Positions 24,430 to 33,890 are shown, counted from the first letter of the stretch. The stretch: 64,000 bases of DNA from Bacteroidota bacterium (GCA_018267385.1 JAFDYN010000019.1:54128-118127), one strand, 5' to 3'. Made by a program: numbers and translations. The notes: generated by a model not told the origin, from the sequence alone.

Positions 24430-24954
24430 ATGAATACAGTACTCCTCGAAGCAAGCGCATTCAGCCTCGTGACTCCAGATCCGGGTATGGCTATCTGGGC
24501 CCTGATCATCTTTGTGATCCTGATCCTGGTACTGGGCAAGTTTGGTTTCAAGCCTATCGCAAACTCCCTGAAGGAACGCGAAAACTCCATAGCTGACTCG
24601 CTGGCGCAGGCCGAGCGCGCACGGGCAGAGATGGCCTCTCTCACTGCCAAGAACGAAGACCTGCTGAACCAGGCACGCGAAGAGCGCAATAAGATACTGG
24701 CCGAAGCCCGTGATGCAGCCGAGAAGATCAAGGCTGAGATACTGGACAAGGCGCAGGCCGAGTCTGCCAAGAAACTCTCTGATGCTATGCGTGAGATAGA
24801 GACGCAGAAGAAGGCTGCGATCGTAGAGATCAAGAATACTGTAGGCCAGATGGCCCTGCAGATAGCTGAGAAGGTAGTGCGCAAAGACCTGGCTAACGAC
24901 TCTGCCCAGAAGGAACTGGTAGAAAAACTGGTAAAGGAAACGAACGCTAACTAA
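24430..24954 (+). CDS. atpF: ATP synthase F0 subunit b
   Basis: 174 residues. One N-terminal membrane helix (MAIWALIIFVILILVLGKF) is followed by KPIANSLKERE and a long charged coiled coil rich in Ala/Glu/Lys (RARAEMASLTAKNEDLL, ARDAAEKIKAEIL). This is the peripheral stalk subunit that ties F1 to F0. The order B-E-F-H is the standard operon order. Confidence 0.94.
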   Translation: MNTVLLEASAFSLVTPDPGMAIWALIIFVILILVLGKFGFKPIANSLKERENSIADSLAQAERARAEMASLTAKNEDLLNQAREERNKILAEARDAAEKIKAEILDKAQAESAKKLSDAMREIETQKKAAIVEIKNTVGQMALQIAEKVVRKDLANDSAQKELVEKLVKETNAN

Positions 24955-24984
24955 TAAGTAGTAAAGAGAACAGGAGCGGATATC

Positions 24985-25024
24985 CTCTGGGTCTCATGTC
25001 TCTCGTCTCATATCTCAATACTAA
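24985..25024. repeat. Degenerate ctcatgtctctcgtctcat repeat
   Basis: ggtctcatgtctctcgtctc followed by atatctcaatac, an inverted relative of the agagactagagac and tattgag repeats at 18160 and 23855. It lies between atpF and atpH. Confidence 0.4.
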
Positions 25025-25035
25025 AAAGAAGAAGA

Positions 25036-25596
25036 ATGTCATACCGTCTCGCCACCAGATATGCTAAATCCCTCCTGGACCTGGCTCAGGAGAAAGGCCA
25101 GCTAGAAGCAGCCCACAAGGATATGGCATCTATAGAGAGCGTGATCCGCTCCAGCTCAGAGCTGAGGGTATTTCTCAAGAGCCCTATCGTAGCTGCTGAC
25201 AAAAAGATAGCTGTGCTCAATAAGGTATTCTCCGGCTCTATCAGCGATATCACCAGCAAGTTTATCACCCTGCTGGTCAATAAGGGCCGTGAGGCTTTCC
25301 TGTACGAGATCGCACAGGCATTCACTACGCAGTATAACACACTGAAAAATATAACCCCTATTAAATTGACCTCTGCTGTGAAGTTAGATCAAGCCACAAT
25401 CGACACGCTGATCGCCGATCTCAGGAAGAGAGAAAATCTCGGCGATGTACAGCTCACCGAAACCATAGACGAGAGCCTCATGGGAGGATTCGTACTACTG
25501 TATGGTGACAAGCAGATCGACACCAGCGTACGCACTTCGCTCATGAAGCTGCGCAACCTGGTGAGCGACGACTCTTACATCAAAAAGATCCACTAA
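25036..25596 (+). CDS. atpH: ATP synthase F1 subunit delta
   Basis: 186 residues. The N-terminal helical domain starts RLATRYAKSLLDLAQEKGQL and includes SELRVFLKSPIVAADKK. The C-terminal end has LTETIDESLMGGFVLLYGDKQIDTSV, the usual delta/OSCP signature (in the family, GG(F/I)-x-(I/V)). It joins the b-subunit stalk to the top of F1. A terminator follows at once, so atpA and atpG are not in this operon. Confidence 0.95.
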   Translation: MSYRLATRYAKSLLDLAQEKGQLEAAHKDMASIESVIRSSSELRVFLKSPIVAADKKIAVLNKVFSGSISDITSKFITLLVNKGREAFLYEIAQAFTTQYNTLKNITPIKLTSAVKLDQATIDTLIADLRKRENLGDVQLTETIDESLMGGFVLLYGDKQIDTSVRTSLMKLRNLVSDDSYIKKIH

Positions 25597-25630
25597 GATC
25601 TTGACCCGATTACCCTTACCTTCTTTTCAC

Positions 25631-25656
25631 AACCCCGTACATGCGGGGTTTTTTCT
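25631..25656 (+). terminator. Terminator of the atp operon
   Basis: AACCCCG-TACATG-CGGGGTT followed by TTTTC and TTTT. Confidence 0.85.
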
Positions 25657-25683
25657 TTTGTGGCGCTTTCCTACATTCAGTGT

Positions 25684-26871
25684 ATGAATATGATCAGTCC
25701 AGCGGAGGCGCGACGCCTGTACCTGCACTCACAGGGGCTCTACGGGCGTGACTATGGCAGGGGCAAGGCCGGCGCGCTGAATGTGATAGAGCATATAGGC
25801 TACGTGCAGATAGATACGATAGCTGTGGTAGAGCGGGCACATCACCATACGCTTTTCACCAGAGTAAAGGACTATAAGAAAAGCTACCTGGATGAATTGA
25901 TGGCGCGTGACAAGGCTATCTTTGAATATTGGAGCCATGCGGCGGCCTACCTGCCCATGCGCGACTATCGCTACTCGCTACCACGCAAGAAGCTTTTTGC
26001 CGAAGGCAAGCAACACTGGTTTCAGGGAAAGAAGCCCGTGCAGTTTGTGTATGACCGGATCAAGGCTGAAGGACCGCTGCAGTCAAAAGACTTTGAAGAG
26101 AAGCGAGCCGCTAAGGGCTGGTATGAATGGAAGACCACTAAGCAGGCGCTGGAGCAACTTTTTATGTCAGGCAAACTGATGGTAGCGGAGCGGAAGAATT
26201 TCCAGAAAGTGTATGACCTGACAGAGCGGGTGCTGCCAAAGTGGGTAGATACTACTCTGCCCACTGAGCGCGAGACGGCGCAGCACCTGGTGCTCAGTGC
26301 TATCGGTGCGAGTGGCTTTGCGGCGGCACCTGAGATCAGCTACCTGCGGCGCACACAGCACGATCCGGTGAAAAAGGCGATCTCAGCAATGCTCAAAGAT
26401 GGCGAGCTGGAAGAACTGCGAGTAGATGGACTGAAAGATACTTTCTACACCACGTCGGATAAACTGAAGGAACTCGATACGCTCAGGTCTCAGAAAAAGA
26501 TACATATCCTCTCACCATTTGATAATGCGATCATACAGCGCCGCCGCCTGATCAATCTTTTTGACTTTGACTATACTATAGAGTGCTATGTGCCGGAGCC
26601 AAAGCGTGTGTATGGATACTTCGTATTGCCAGTGCTGTACGGCGATTCTTTTGCCTGCCGCATAGATACAAAGGCCGATGCTGCTACGCAGACCTTTATT
26701 CTGCGCAATCTCTGGATAGAAGATGGGTTTAAAGTGACGGAAGCTTTTCTAAAGACCTTCGCAAAGGCCATTAAACAGTTTGCTGCTTTCAATCGCTGTG
26801 ATACTATCAAGATAGAAAAGACCGGTATAAACAGAGCATCACTTTCACTACTAAAGCAACTGCTTAAATAA
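25684..26871 (+). CDS. YcaQ family DNA glycosylase (winged-helix, interstrand crosslink repair type)
   Basis: 395 residues from ATG 25684; ATG 25690 is also possible, and the frame is open from 25660 but that overlaps the atp terminator. The family's QxD motif is present as YVQIDTIAVVERAHHHTLF (about 40-58). Conserved later blocks are EYWSHAAAYLP, ILSPFDNAIIQRRRLINLFDFDY and YGYFVLPVLYGD. E. coli YcaQ opens crosslinked and bulky alkylated bases, with the QxD residues needed for catalysis. The expected substrate here is therefore damaged DNA. It is a single gene between two terminators. Confidence 0.85.
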   Translation: MNMISPAEARRLYLHSQGLYGRDYGRGKAGALNVIEHIGYVQIDTIAVVERAHHHTLFTRVKDYKKSYLDELMARDKAIFEYWSHAAAYLPMRDYRYSLPRKKLFAEGKQHWFQGKKPVQFVYDRIKAEGPLQSKDFEEKRAAKGWYEWKTTKQALEQLFMSGKLMVAERKNFQKVYDLTERVLPKWVDTTLPTERETAQHLVLSAIGASGFAAAPEISYLRRTQHDPVKKAISAMLKDGELEELRVDGLKDTFYTTSDKLKELDTLRSQKKIHILSPFDNAIIQRRRLINLFDFDYTIECYVPEPKRVYGYFVLPVLYGDSFACRIDTKADAATQTFILRNLWIEDGFKVTEAFLKTFAKAIKQFAAFNRCDTIKIEKTGINRASLSLLKQLLK

Positions 26872-26903
26872 GAAATGCGACCCTTTTCAGGATCGCATTT
26901 CTT
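26870..26903. terminator. Bidirectional terminator
   Basis: AAGAAATGCGA and TCGCATTTCTT arms, 11 base pairs, shared by the convergent YcaQ and lipoprotein genes. Confidence 0.8.
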
Positions 26904-26922
26904 AAAATGTTTTCGCGGCAGA

Positions 26923-27891
26923 TTACTGATTGCAGGCTTTGCTCAGCTCCCAGGCCTGTACATTGGCGATAGCGGTTTGCACGTTAGCCGGAGCTGTGAA
27001 GTTAGACGTAGAGGTGAGCTGGCCGAGGGTAGAGAGCCAGTTTTCTACGGTAGCGGCATCAGTGCTGATATTAGACGGGATGGTAATGTTGGTGCCATAT
27101 ATTTTAAGCGTGGCCAGTAGGATCAATGCAGTCTTGGCATCATTGTCCGGGGTATAGTACTGGGTAGCGACCTGAGAAGCTGTATAGGTGTAGCCACCTA
27201 CCGTCACACTGCTCGCGCCATAAGGCCACGATGACTCGCCATTAAATAAAACTGCCGCAGGCGTCAGGCAGGTATCGCTGGTGCAGGTAGCCTTGCAGTA
27301 GCTGAAGTAGTATGCAGAAGAGTTGTAGCCGCAGCTATTGCTGGTGTAGCGGGTACCACGGCCCCAAGCCGCTGTGCTACCGCCACCGTAGCAGCCACCC
27401 CATCCACCATATGAAGTACGCACATCTGCCTCAGCAAATACGCTGAAACAGCTACCCAGTGCCGCCATAGGGATGGTAAAGGTGTAAGTAGTGGTAGTGT
27501 TATTGCTGAAATCGTGAGAGTATGGGAACTGGCTCACATTCACACTGCCGTAACGCGTAGGCACCTGATTGGCATTGCCTACATACAGGTGTACATCATC
27601 CAGCTTATAGTTGCCCGTGGTAGTGTATGTCACCTTCAGGTAGTTAGGATCGTTTGACACCGATACAGATCCTACCGTGGTACCCTGACCGGACTTCAGG
27701 TCTACTACCGTAGCCGGGCCGCAGTCGGCGGTAGGAGTAGGAATGGGGTTGCAGGATGGCGGGGTGCGCGGGTGACCGCACTTGGAGATGTTTTGAGGGT
27801 CGTTAGTAGGTGCTGGGGTATCTTTTTTGCAAGATACCATAGCTGCGAGCAGGAATGCCGTACACGCAGCAAGGAGGAGACTTTTCTTCAT
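26923..27891 (-). CDS. Lipoprotein, paralogue of the left-edge lipoprotein
   Basis: 322 residues. The signal peptide ends in a lipobox (AAMVSC, Cys21) followed by KKDTPAPT, typical of Bacteroidota lipoproteins. Residues about 60-150 form the domain shared with the gene at 1-403 (VSVSNDPNYLKVTYTT, DVHLYVGN, VSQFPYSHDF, YTFTIPMAALG). Then comes a Gly/Tyr/Cys-rich part (SYGGWGGCYGGG, WGRGTRYTSNSCGY) with WGRG as in proteins that follow this domain. The C-terminal 100 residues are Thr/Ala-rich helices (DNDAKTALILLATLKIYG, NVQTAIANVQAWELSKACN). Function is unknown; lipid anchoring and surface or periplasmic location are inferred. Confidence 0.8.
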   Translation of the reverse strand: MKKSLLLAACTAFLLAAMVSCKKDTPAPTNDPQNISKCGHPRTPPSCNPIPTPTADCGPATVVDLKSGQGTTVGSVSVSNDPNYLKVTYTTTGNYKLDDVHLYVGNANQVPTRYGSVNVSQFPYSHDFSNNTTTTYTFTIPMAALGSCFSVFAEADVRTSYGGWGGCYGGGSTAAWGRGTRYTSNSCGYNSSAYYFSYCKATCTSDTCLTPAAVLFNGESSWPYGASSVTVGGYTYTASQVATQYYTPDNDAKTALILLATLKIYGTNITIPSNISTDAATVENWLSTLGQLTSTSNFTAPANVQTAIANVQAWELSKACNQ

Positions 27892-27925
27892 AAAAGTAGA
27901 GTTTGGTTTGCAGAAAATAGGACTT

Positions 27926-27956
27926 CAAAGATATATCCAAACCAATGCCAGCGCAA
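27926..27956 (-). promoter_or_regulatory. Promoter of the 27-kb lipoprotein gene
   Basis: On the minus strand TTG (27954-27956), 20 bases, TATCTTTG (27926-27933), 34 bases before the ATG. Confidence 0.6.
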
Positions 27957-28044
27957 GGGCATTGGCCGAAATATGACAGGCATCGACCGTAATAGTATAA
28001 CAATACACAGAAGCGAAAAAAAATACCAACTGATAGGGCAAAGA

Positions 28045-29598
28045 TCACCTCAAGCGATAAATGCCATATAATCTGTCACCGCAGGAGTAGATATAGTGCG
28101 AGGGAGAGCCCGGCTGCTCATAACTGTCGGGACATACATCATAGTCCCGATAGCTGGTGATGTAGTATTGCGCGTGAGCGCTATCAGTAGCGATCACTTT
28201 TTCTTTGTCTTCTGCAGATAGCATATCATAATTGCGATAGCCGGGATAGTGCTGAAAGGAGACAGTGACAGGACCATCGCTAATGTATTGATAAATCAGA
28301 TGCTGTATGGCCTGTTTGTATCCCACACCCCAATAGTCCATCTCAAACTGTGTGTAGACAGGATGATAGATAGCGTGGGCCACATGATTGAAATAGACAT
28401 ACTCAAAAGGGTGACGCCTTACTATCTCTACAAGGCTGTCTGAGAGAGAAAGAGCGACCAGTGCGATCGTAGTATATCGAATGATAATATTGCGAGAGCG
28501 ATATAAATTATCTATAGTGTATACGGCGAGGACTACGATAAACGGATAAACAAAGTAGACATGCCGCCAGCCGTCATATACCACGGAGCCTTTGATACTG
28601 CGGAAGACAAGAGGAAATGCGAGGAGCACAAGGCTCAAACCGATGAAAAGATCCTGTGTGTTTAGCGCGAGTTTCTTTTTGACTACTTGTACTGCAAATA
28701 TCACGAGCCCGGCCGCAAATAATAATAGGTAAAGCTCCGGCAGCGTGAGTGCCATCCAGAGGTAGTGATAGTGCCACGGTGTACTGAGAGAGGAAACGCA
28801 GCCGCCATTATACAGGTTCAGCCCATCCCAGGCCACATAGCCGCTGAGCTGCTGATAAGCATGAAAGAGATGATAAAAGGGACCAGTGATGAGCACCGGC
28901 CACATGGCTATCATCAGGAGGAAGTTAGATACTAGATAGACGAGGAGTTTTATGGCAAGAGCCTTGCGGTCTATTTTGTTTTGAAACAATAGGATGGCGA
29001 CAAGTACGAGTGTGATAGGTATGAAAATGATGCCTATCACGCGGATATCTGTCATAAAGGCGGTGATCCAGGCATGAAAGAAAATATGAGGCCAGGAGGG
29101 TCTGGTGACCAGTAGAAGCAGGGAGTAAATCGCTGCTGCTATAGCTACGAGGAATATCGTGTCTTTGGGATTGTAAAAGCCCTCACCAAATATGCGTGGC
29201 GATAATACCAGCATCAGGAATCCCGCCAGGCCCAGCCAGCTGCTGTCAAAGAGCTTCCTGCAAAAAAGGAAAAAGATACCGGTACCCAAAGCATAAAGCA
29301 GAAATGACATACGATGCCTCAGCAAAATAATGTCACGGTATTCAGTCAGGTGGAGGGCCTTCTCGGCTGAGATCATAGGTATCTCCCAGGCGGGTCCGTG
29401 ATACTTATCTGTGGTGGCCATGAGCGGGCCACGATCTCCATGTATGAATTGCCAGTTGGCAACTCCGTTTTTGCGCTGGGCATCATCATCCCAGTTGACT
29501 CCATAGTCTGATACCAGCAGTGAGCCTAATATGATATACAGTAGCAATATGCCAGCGGCGAGATAGTCAGGTAGCGATATGCGCCGGATGTCTGGCAT
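28045..29598 (-). CDS. GT-C type membrane glycosyltransferase (GT39-like)
   Basis: 517 residues from ATG 29598 (MPDIRRISLPDYLAAGILLL), 11 bases after the alaS stop; the frame is open to 29634 inside alaS. There are about eleven membrane helices. The first large loop has SDYGVNWDDDAQRKNG, the acidic motif expected at the catalytic site of lipid-phosphate-sugar dependent GT-C enzymes, and later GEGFYNPKDTIFL. The C-terminal 90 residues are soluble (FEYVYFNHVAHAIYHP, DYWGVGYKQAI). It probably moves a sugar from a polyprenyl-phosphate donor in the periplasm; the acceptor is unknown. It is likely co-transcribed with alaS by position. Confidence 0.75.
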   Translation of the reverse strand: MPDIRRISLPDYLAAGILLLYIILGSLLVSDYGVNWDDDAQRKNGVANWQFIHGDRGPLMATTDKYHGPAWEIPMISAEKALHLTEYRDIILLRHRMSFLLYALGTGIFFLFCRKLFDSSWLGLAGFLMLVLSPRIFGEGFYNPKDTIFLVAIAAAIYSLLLLVTRPSWPHIFFHAWITAFMTDIRVIGIIFIPITLVLVAILLFQNKIDRKALAIKLLVYLVSNFLLMIAMWPVLITGPFYHLFHAYQQLSGYVAWDGLNLYNGGCVSSLSTPWHYHYLWMALTLPELYLLLFAAGLVIFAVQVVKKKLALNTQDLFIGLSLVLLAFPLVFRSIKGSVVYDGWRHVYFVYPFIVVLAVYTIDNLYRSRNIIIRYTTIALVALSLSDSLVEIVRRHPFEYVYFNHVAHAIYHPVYTQFEMDYWGVGYKQAIQHLIYQYISDGPVTVSFQHYPGYRNYDMLSAEDKEKVIATDSAHAQYYITSYRDYDVCPDSYEQPGSPSHYIYSCGDRLYGIYRLR

Positions 29599-29608
29599 TG
29601 GTAGTTCT

Positions 29609-32227
29609 TTAACTGAGTTTAGTGCGCACAGCATCTATGGCAGCCTGCAGGCCGTCTGTATTGGTACCACCTGCGCTGGCATAGAATGGCTGGCCACCAC
29701 CGCCGCCCTTGATCAGCGGAGAAACCTCTTTGATCCAGGCACCGGCATTCCAGTTTTTATCTTTCACCAGGTGCTCTGCTATCATGATATGCAGACTGGT
29801 TTTGCCTCCGATATTGGCGCCGATGGCAAAGACGAAATCTGTGCTTTCACCTTTGAGCATGTAGCAGAGGTTTTTCACAGCGTCAGCCGAGCTGAGCGAT
29901 ACTATCTCTCCGATGAAAGTAACTCCGCCAATGGTTTGCTTCTTGGCGAGTAGTTCATTTTTGACAGCAGCAGTTTCTTTCACTACAAATGACTCCACCT
30001 CTTTCTTTAGCGCATCGTTGTCACGGCTGAGTTCTTCTACCGCCTTGATAATGTTCTTCGGGTTATTGAGTATCTCTGAGATCGCAGTGAGGTCGGCTAT
30101 GTTCTTATTGACATACTCCAGCGCCTTGCGGCCTGTGACGGCCTCTATACGACGTACGCCGGCAGCAGTAGAGCTTTCTGATATGATCTTGAAGAGGCCG
30201 ATAACCCCGGTAGCGGGCACGTGGCAGCCGCCACAAAGTTCCGAGGAAAAGTTGCGGTCGAAAGTGATGACGCGGACAAACTCACCGTACTTTTCACCAA
30301 AGAGTGCTGTGACACCGCTATCCACTGCCTTCTGGAATGGCACATTGCGCTGCTCCTCCAGATGGACATTCTCCATGATCTTATCATTCACGATCTTTTC
30401 TACTTGGGCCAGTTCATCTGTCGTCACTTTAGAGAAGTGAGAAAAGTCGAAGCGCAAATAGTCCGGATTTACGAGGGAACCCTTTTGCTGCACATGATGT
30501 CCCAGTACCTGGCGCAGCGCAGCCTGCAGGAGGTGAGTGGCAGAGTGGTTCTTGATGGTGTCATTGCGCTTAGGCACGTTGATCTTTGCAGCTACCTCTA
30601 CTTCCAGCTTTGACGGGAGTTTTTTGGTGAAGTGGATGATAAGGTCGTTCTCTTTCTTAGTGTCGAGAACGTCTATTTTCTCACCGCCAAAATCAAGGAC
30701 TCCCGTATCGCCTACCTGTCCGCCGCTCTCAGCGTAGAATGGTGTTTTGTCTAGTACCAGTTGATATACTTCGGCGTCCTTCGCTTTTACTTTACGATAC
30801 TTCACGAGGTGGGCATCACTCTGGTGGTGATCGTAGCCTATGAATTGCGTCGGTGTCTCATCGCCCACGGTGATCCAGTCGCCGGTCTCAGAGGTGGCAG
30901 CTTTGCGGGAGCGCTCTTTTTGTATCTGGAGTTCTTTGTCAAACTCGCGCTGATTGACCGTCCAGCCACGCTCGGAAGCCATGAGCTGTGTGAGATCGAG
31001 TGGGAAGCCAAAAGTGTCGTAAAGTTCAAAGGCGTCTTTGCCGGATATGCTTTGTGTTTTGCTCGCTTCTTTCTCCAGTGATTCAAACTTGCGGATGCCC
31101 TGACTCAGTGTACGTAGGAACGATGCCTCTTCTTCAAAGATCACCTTGGCCACAAAATCCTTCTGCGCTTTCAGCTCCGGGAAGACAGCCGCAAACTGCT
31201 CAGCGATCAGGCCCACCAGCTCAAACAAAAAAGGCTGCTCGAAACCCAAATAGGAATAACCATAACGCACCGCGCGGCGGAGGATACGGCGTATCACATA
31301 GCCTGCACCGGTGCTGGCCAGCAGCTGCCCGTCAGCGATGGTGAAAGAAATTGCACGGATGTGATCTGCTATGACGCGCATGGCGATGTCGGTCTTCTCA
31401 GACTCACCGTATTTCTTGCCAGCCTTGGCAGCGATGTGCTGGATGGTAGGCTGGAAGACATCGGTATCGTAGTTAGATTTCTTCTTCTGAATAGCTACGC
31501 AGAGGCGCTCGAAGCCCATGCCGGTATCTACGTGCTGGGCAGGGAGTTTCTCCAGAGAGCCATCAGCCTTGCGCTGAAACTCCATGAATACGTTATTCCA
31601 TATCTCTATGACTTGCGGATCAGATTGATTGACCAGTTGATCGCCGGGCACTTTGGCACGCTCGCTGTCATCACGTAGGTCTATGTGTATCTCAGAGCAT
31701 GGGCCGCATGGGCCGGTATCGCCCATCTCCCAGAAGTTATCTTTCTTGTTACCTTTCAGGATGCGGTCTTCTGCTACGTATTTCTTCCACTCATTGTAGG
31801 AGTCCTGATCGAAGCCGAGATTTTCTTTCGGGTCGCCTTCAAACACGGTGACATAGAGACGGTCTTTCTCCAGTTTGTACACCTCGGTGAGCAGCTCCCA
31901 GCTCCACTGGATCGCTTCTTTCTTGAAGTAGTCGCCAAAGCTCCAGTTTCCCAGCATCTCAAACATGGTGTGGTGGTAAGTGTCTACACCCACTTCCTCC
32001 AGGTCATTGTGCTTGCCGGAGACACGGAGGCATTTTTGGGTGTCAGCTATGCGCTTGGCCGGAGGTGTTTGATTGCCGAGAAAAAAATCCTTGAACGGCG
32101 CCATACCCGAATTGATGAACATCAGGGTCGGGTCATTTTTGACCACAATAGGAGCGGAGGGCACGATCTTGTGTCCTTTGCTTTTAAAAAAGTCTAAAAA
32201 GGCTTGGCGTATCTCGCTGGATGTCAT
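29609..32227 (-). CDS. alaS: Alanyl-tRNA synthetase
   Basis: 872 residues, full length. The class II core begins IRQAFLDFFKSKGHKIVPS and has FINSGMAPFKDFFLG, CLRVSGKHNDLEEVG, HHTMFEMLGNWSFGDYFK and GMGFERLC. The editing domain has the metal ligands NHSATHLLQAALR (HxxxH) and CGGCHV. The C-terminal domain ends with IKGGGGGQPFYASAGG. It charges tRNA-Ala and hydrolyses mischarged Ser/Gly-tRNA. The leader contains a hairpin at 32265-32288. Confidence 0.97.
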   Translation of the reverse strand: MTSSEIRQAFLDFFKSKGHKIVPSAPIVVKNDPTLMFINSGMAPFKDFFLGNQTPPAKRIADTQKCLRVSGKHNDLEEVGVDTYHHTMFEMLGNWSFGDYFKKEAIQWSWELLTEVYKLEKDRLYVTVFEGDPKENLGFDQDSYNEWKKYVAEDRILKGNKKDNFWEMGDTGPCGPCSEIHIDLRDDSERAKVPGDQLVNQSDPQVIEIWNNVFMEFQRKADGSLEKLPAQHVDTGMGFERLCVAIQKKKSNYDTDVFQPTIQHIAAKAGKKYGESEKTDIAMRVIADHIRAISFTIADGQLLASTGAGYVIRRILRRAVRYGYSYLGFEQPFLFELVGLIAEQFAAVFPELKAQKDFVAKVIFEEEASFLRTLSQGIRKFESLEKEASKTQSISGKDAFELYDTFGFPLDLTQLMASERGWTVNQREFDKELQIQKERSRKAATSETGDWITVGDETPTQFIGYDHHQSDAHLVKYRKVKAKDAEVYQLVLDKTPFYAESGGQVGDTGVLDFGGEKIDVLDTKKENDLIIHFTKKLPSKLEVEVAAKINVPKRNDTIKNHSATHLLQAALRQVLGHHVQQKGSLVNPDYLRFDFSHFSKVTTDELAQVEKIVNDKIMENVHLEEQRNVPFQKAVDSGVTALFGEKYGEFVRVITFDRNFSSELCGGCHVPATGVIGLFKIISESSTAAGVRRIEAVTGRKALEYVNKNIADLTAISEILNNPKNIIKAVEELSRDNDALKKEVESFVVKETAAVKNELLAKKQTIGGVTFIGEIVSLSSADAVKNLCYMLKGESTDFVFAIGANIGGKTSLHIMIAEHLVKDKNWNAGAWIKEVSPLIKGGGGGQPFYASAGGTNTDGLQAAIDAVRTKLS

Positions 32228-32264
32228 GTTCTTGGTCTCTAAGGATAATTTTTCGTAATCTTGT

Positions 32265-32288
32265 CACCCCGCTTTTGTGAGCGGGGTG
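32265..32288 (-). promoter_or_regulatory. Hairpin at the predicted 5' end of alaS mRNA
   Basis: CACCCCGCT and AGCGGGGTG arms. TATTTTTA (one mismatch to TAnnTTTG) lies immediately upstream on the minus strand at 32289-32296, so the transcript would start near this stem. Confidence 0.4.
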
Positions 32289-32373
32289 TAAAAATAGCAG
32301 AAAAGAGGACGATTTAAAGGTCTTTTGCCTGCAAGAACCTGTGTTTCATTTCTCTCATTAAAGGTTCTTTATC

Positions 32374-33345
32374 ATGAAGAATGAAAAATACATATTCAAC
32401 GCGCAAACCCTCAAGTATGAGAAGGCTGTAGTAGGCTGGGGCAAGAGGCTACTGAACGTGTTTATGTTCATCTGCGCCTCTCTGGTTTTTTCTTTACTCA
32501 TATCGACTATCGTCTATAATTTCTTTGACTCGCCAAAGGAGAAGATACTGCGCACCGAGCTGAACGGCATGAAGGAGCAGTATGAGATCCTGGATAAGGA
32601 GACCAACCGACTGAATGCTGTGCTGGAGGGCCTGCAATACCGTGACGGCAATATCTACCGCGTGCTCTTTGAGAGTGACCCAATACCAGAGTCTGTCTGG
32701 GAGGGCGGTGCCGGCGGAGTAAATAAATACAAAAAGCTGGAGCGCTATGACAATGGCGAAATGATGGTGGATGTCTCTAAGAAAGTAGACAAGCTGCGCC
32801 ACCAGATGGCTATCCAGTCCAAGAGCTATGACGAGATCGCTACCCTGATCAAAGGCAAGGAGCAGATGCTGGCCTCTATCCCGTCTATACAGCCGGTCAA
32901 GAACCGTGACCTGGAGCGCATCGCATCGGGCTTTGGCTACCGCATAGACCCGGTGTATAAGGTGACAAAGTTCCACTCAGGCCTGGACTTCACGGCGTCT
33001 ATCGGGACGGAGATCTTTGCTACCGGTGATGGAGTAGTAGAGATGGTGGGATTCGACTACGGCGGCTATGGCAATGAGGTGGTGATCAACCACGGCTACG
33101 GCTACAAGACGCGCTATGCGCACATGAGCCGCACCAAGGCGCGTGTAGGCCAGAAGGTAAAACGCGGCGAGGTGATAGGCTACGTGGGAAGTACGGGTAA
33201 GTCTACCGGCCCGCACGTACACTACGAGGTGCTGAAGTCAAACGCCGCTATCAACCCGATCTACTTCTTCTACAATGACGTGACGGATGCCATGTTTGCC
33301 AAGATCGTGGACAGGTCTCAGAATGCCGGACAGACGCTGGATTGA
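32374..33345 (+). CDS. M23 (LytM) family metallopeptidase
   Basis: 323 residues. One N-terminal membrane helix (about 28-50, LNVFMFICASLVFSLLISTIVY) is followed by a coiled coil (LRTELNGMKEQYEILDKETN) and a periplasmic C-terminal M23 domain. The zinc site is complete: HSGLDF (HxxxD), RYAH and HVHYEV (HxH), with GFGYRIDPVYKVTKFHSGL and GKSTGPHVHYE around it. An intact site means it can cut peptidoglycan cross-bridges, unlike the degenerate EnvC/NlpD type. It lies divergently from alaS. Confidence 0.9.
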   Translation: MKNEKYIFNAQTLKYEKAVVGWGKRLLNVFMFICASLVFSLLISTIVYNFFDSPKEKILRTELNGMKEQYEILDKETNRLNAVLEGLQYRDGNIYRVLFESDPIPESVWEGGAGGVNKYKKLERYDNGEMMVDVSKKVDKLRHQMAIQSKSYDEIATLIKGKEQMLASIPSIQPVKNRDLERIASGFGYRIDPVYKVTKFHSGLDFTASIGTEIFATGDGVVEMVGFDYGGYGNEVVINHGYGYKTRYAHMSRTKARVGQKVKRGEVIGYVGSTGKSTGPHVHYEVLKSNAAINPIYFFYNDVTDAMFAKIVDRSQNAGQTLD

Positions 33346-33351
33346 TCACCT

Positions 33352-33386
33352 CTCCCAACCCTCTCCAAAGGAGAGGGCTTAACAGC
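33352..33386. repeat. CTCTCC-AAAGGAGAGGG dispersed repeat
   Basis: cctctcccaaccctctccaa followed by aggagagggcttaac, related to the palindromes in the dcw cluster and at about 24016. Confidence 0.5.
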
Positions 33387-33413
33387 CGGCGCATAATTTT
33401 TATTTTCAACCGT

Positions 33414-33421
33414 TATATTTG
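33414..33421 (+). promoter_or_regulatory. -7 box of the MerR gene
   Basis: TATATTTG. Transcription would begin near 33428, so the TTG codon at 33424 cannot be the translation start. Confidence 0.5.
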
Positions 33422-33462
33422 TATTGTCTCAATTCGCAATACTCACTACTCAATACCGCAGC

Positions 33463-33798
33463 TTGCCTTATAAAGAGAAGGAAATAGAAAAACTCTACTA
33501 CACCATCGGTGAGGTGAGCGAGATGCTGGGGCTGAACGCCTCTCAGATACGCTATTGGGAGACAGAGTTTGGCGAGCTGCGCCCGAAGAAAGACCGCAAG
33601 GGCAATCGCCTTTTCACCAAAGAAGATATCGAGACCATCCGCCTGATACATCACCTGGTCAAGGAGAAGGGCTTCACTATAGAAGGTGCCAAGGCCAAGC
33701 TCAAGGGCGGTACTGACGATGCGATGAAGAAGATGAAACTCATCGAGTCCCTGAAGAAGTTGCGCGGCTTTCTGGAAGAGCTGAAGGACCAGCTCTGA
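33463..33798 (+). CDS. MerR family transcriptional regulator
   Basis: 111 residues from TTG 33463 (LPYKEKEIEKLYYTIGEV, first residue read as Met), which matches the usual N-terminus of the Bacteroidota group and follows the promoter; the frame is open from 33424. The MerR helix-turn-helix is YTIGEVSEMLGLNASQIRYWETEF with the wing RNRLFTKEDIETI-like segment (NRLFTKEDIETIRLI). The C-terminal part is helical (GFTIEGAKAKLKG, MKLIESLKKLRGFLEEL) and too short for an effector domain. It resembles the small MerR proteins found next to M23 peptidases in this phylum. The 5' leader contains the caatactcactactcaatac repeat. Confidence 0.85.
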   Translation: MPYKEKEIEKLYYTIGEVSEMLGLNASQIRYWETEFGELRPKKDRKGNRLFTKEDIETIRLIHHLVKEKGFTIEGAKAKLKGGTDDAMKKMKLIESLKKLRGFLEELKDQL

Positions 33799-33890
33799 GG
33801 CGTTAAGTTTGTTTAACAAGGCCTTTCTCCCTCATACTAAAGTCTTTGGCACACCGTTGGAATAGCGTATCTTTATACAACTATTTCTGT

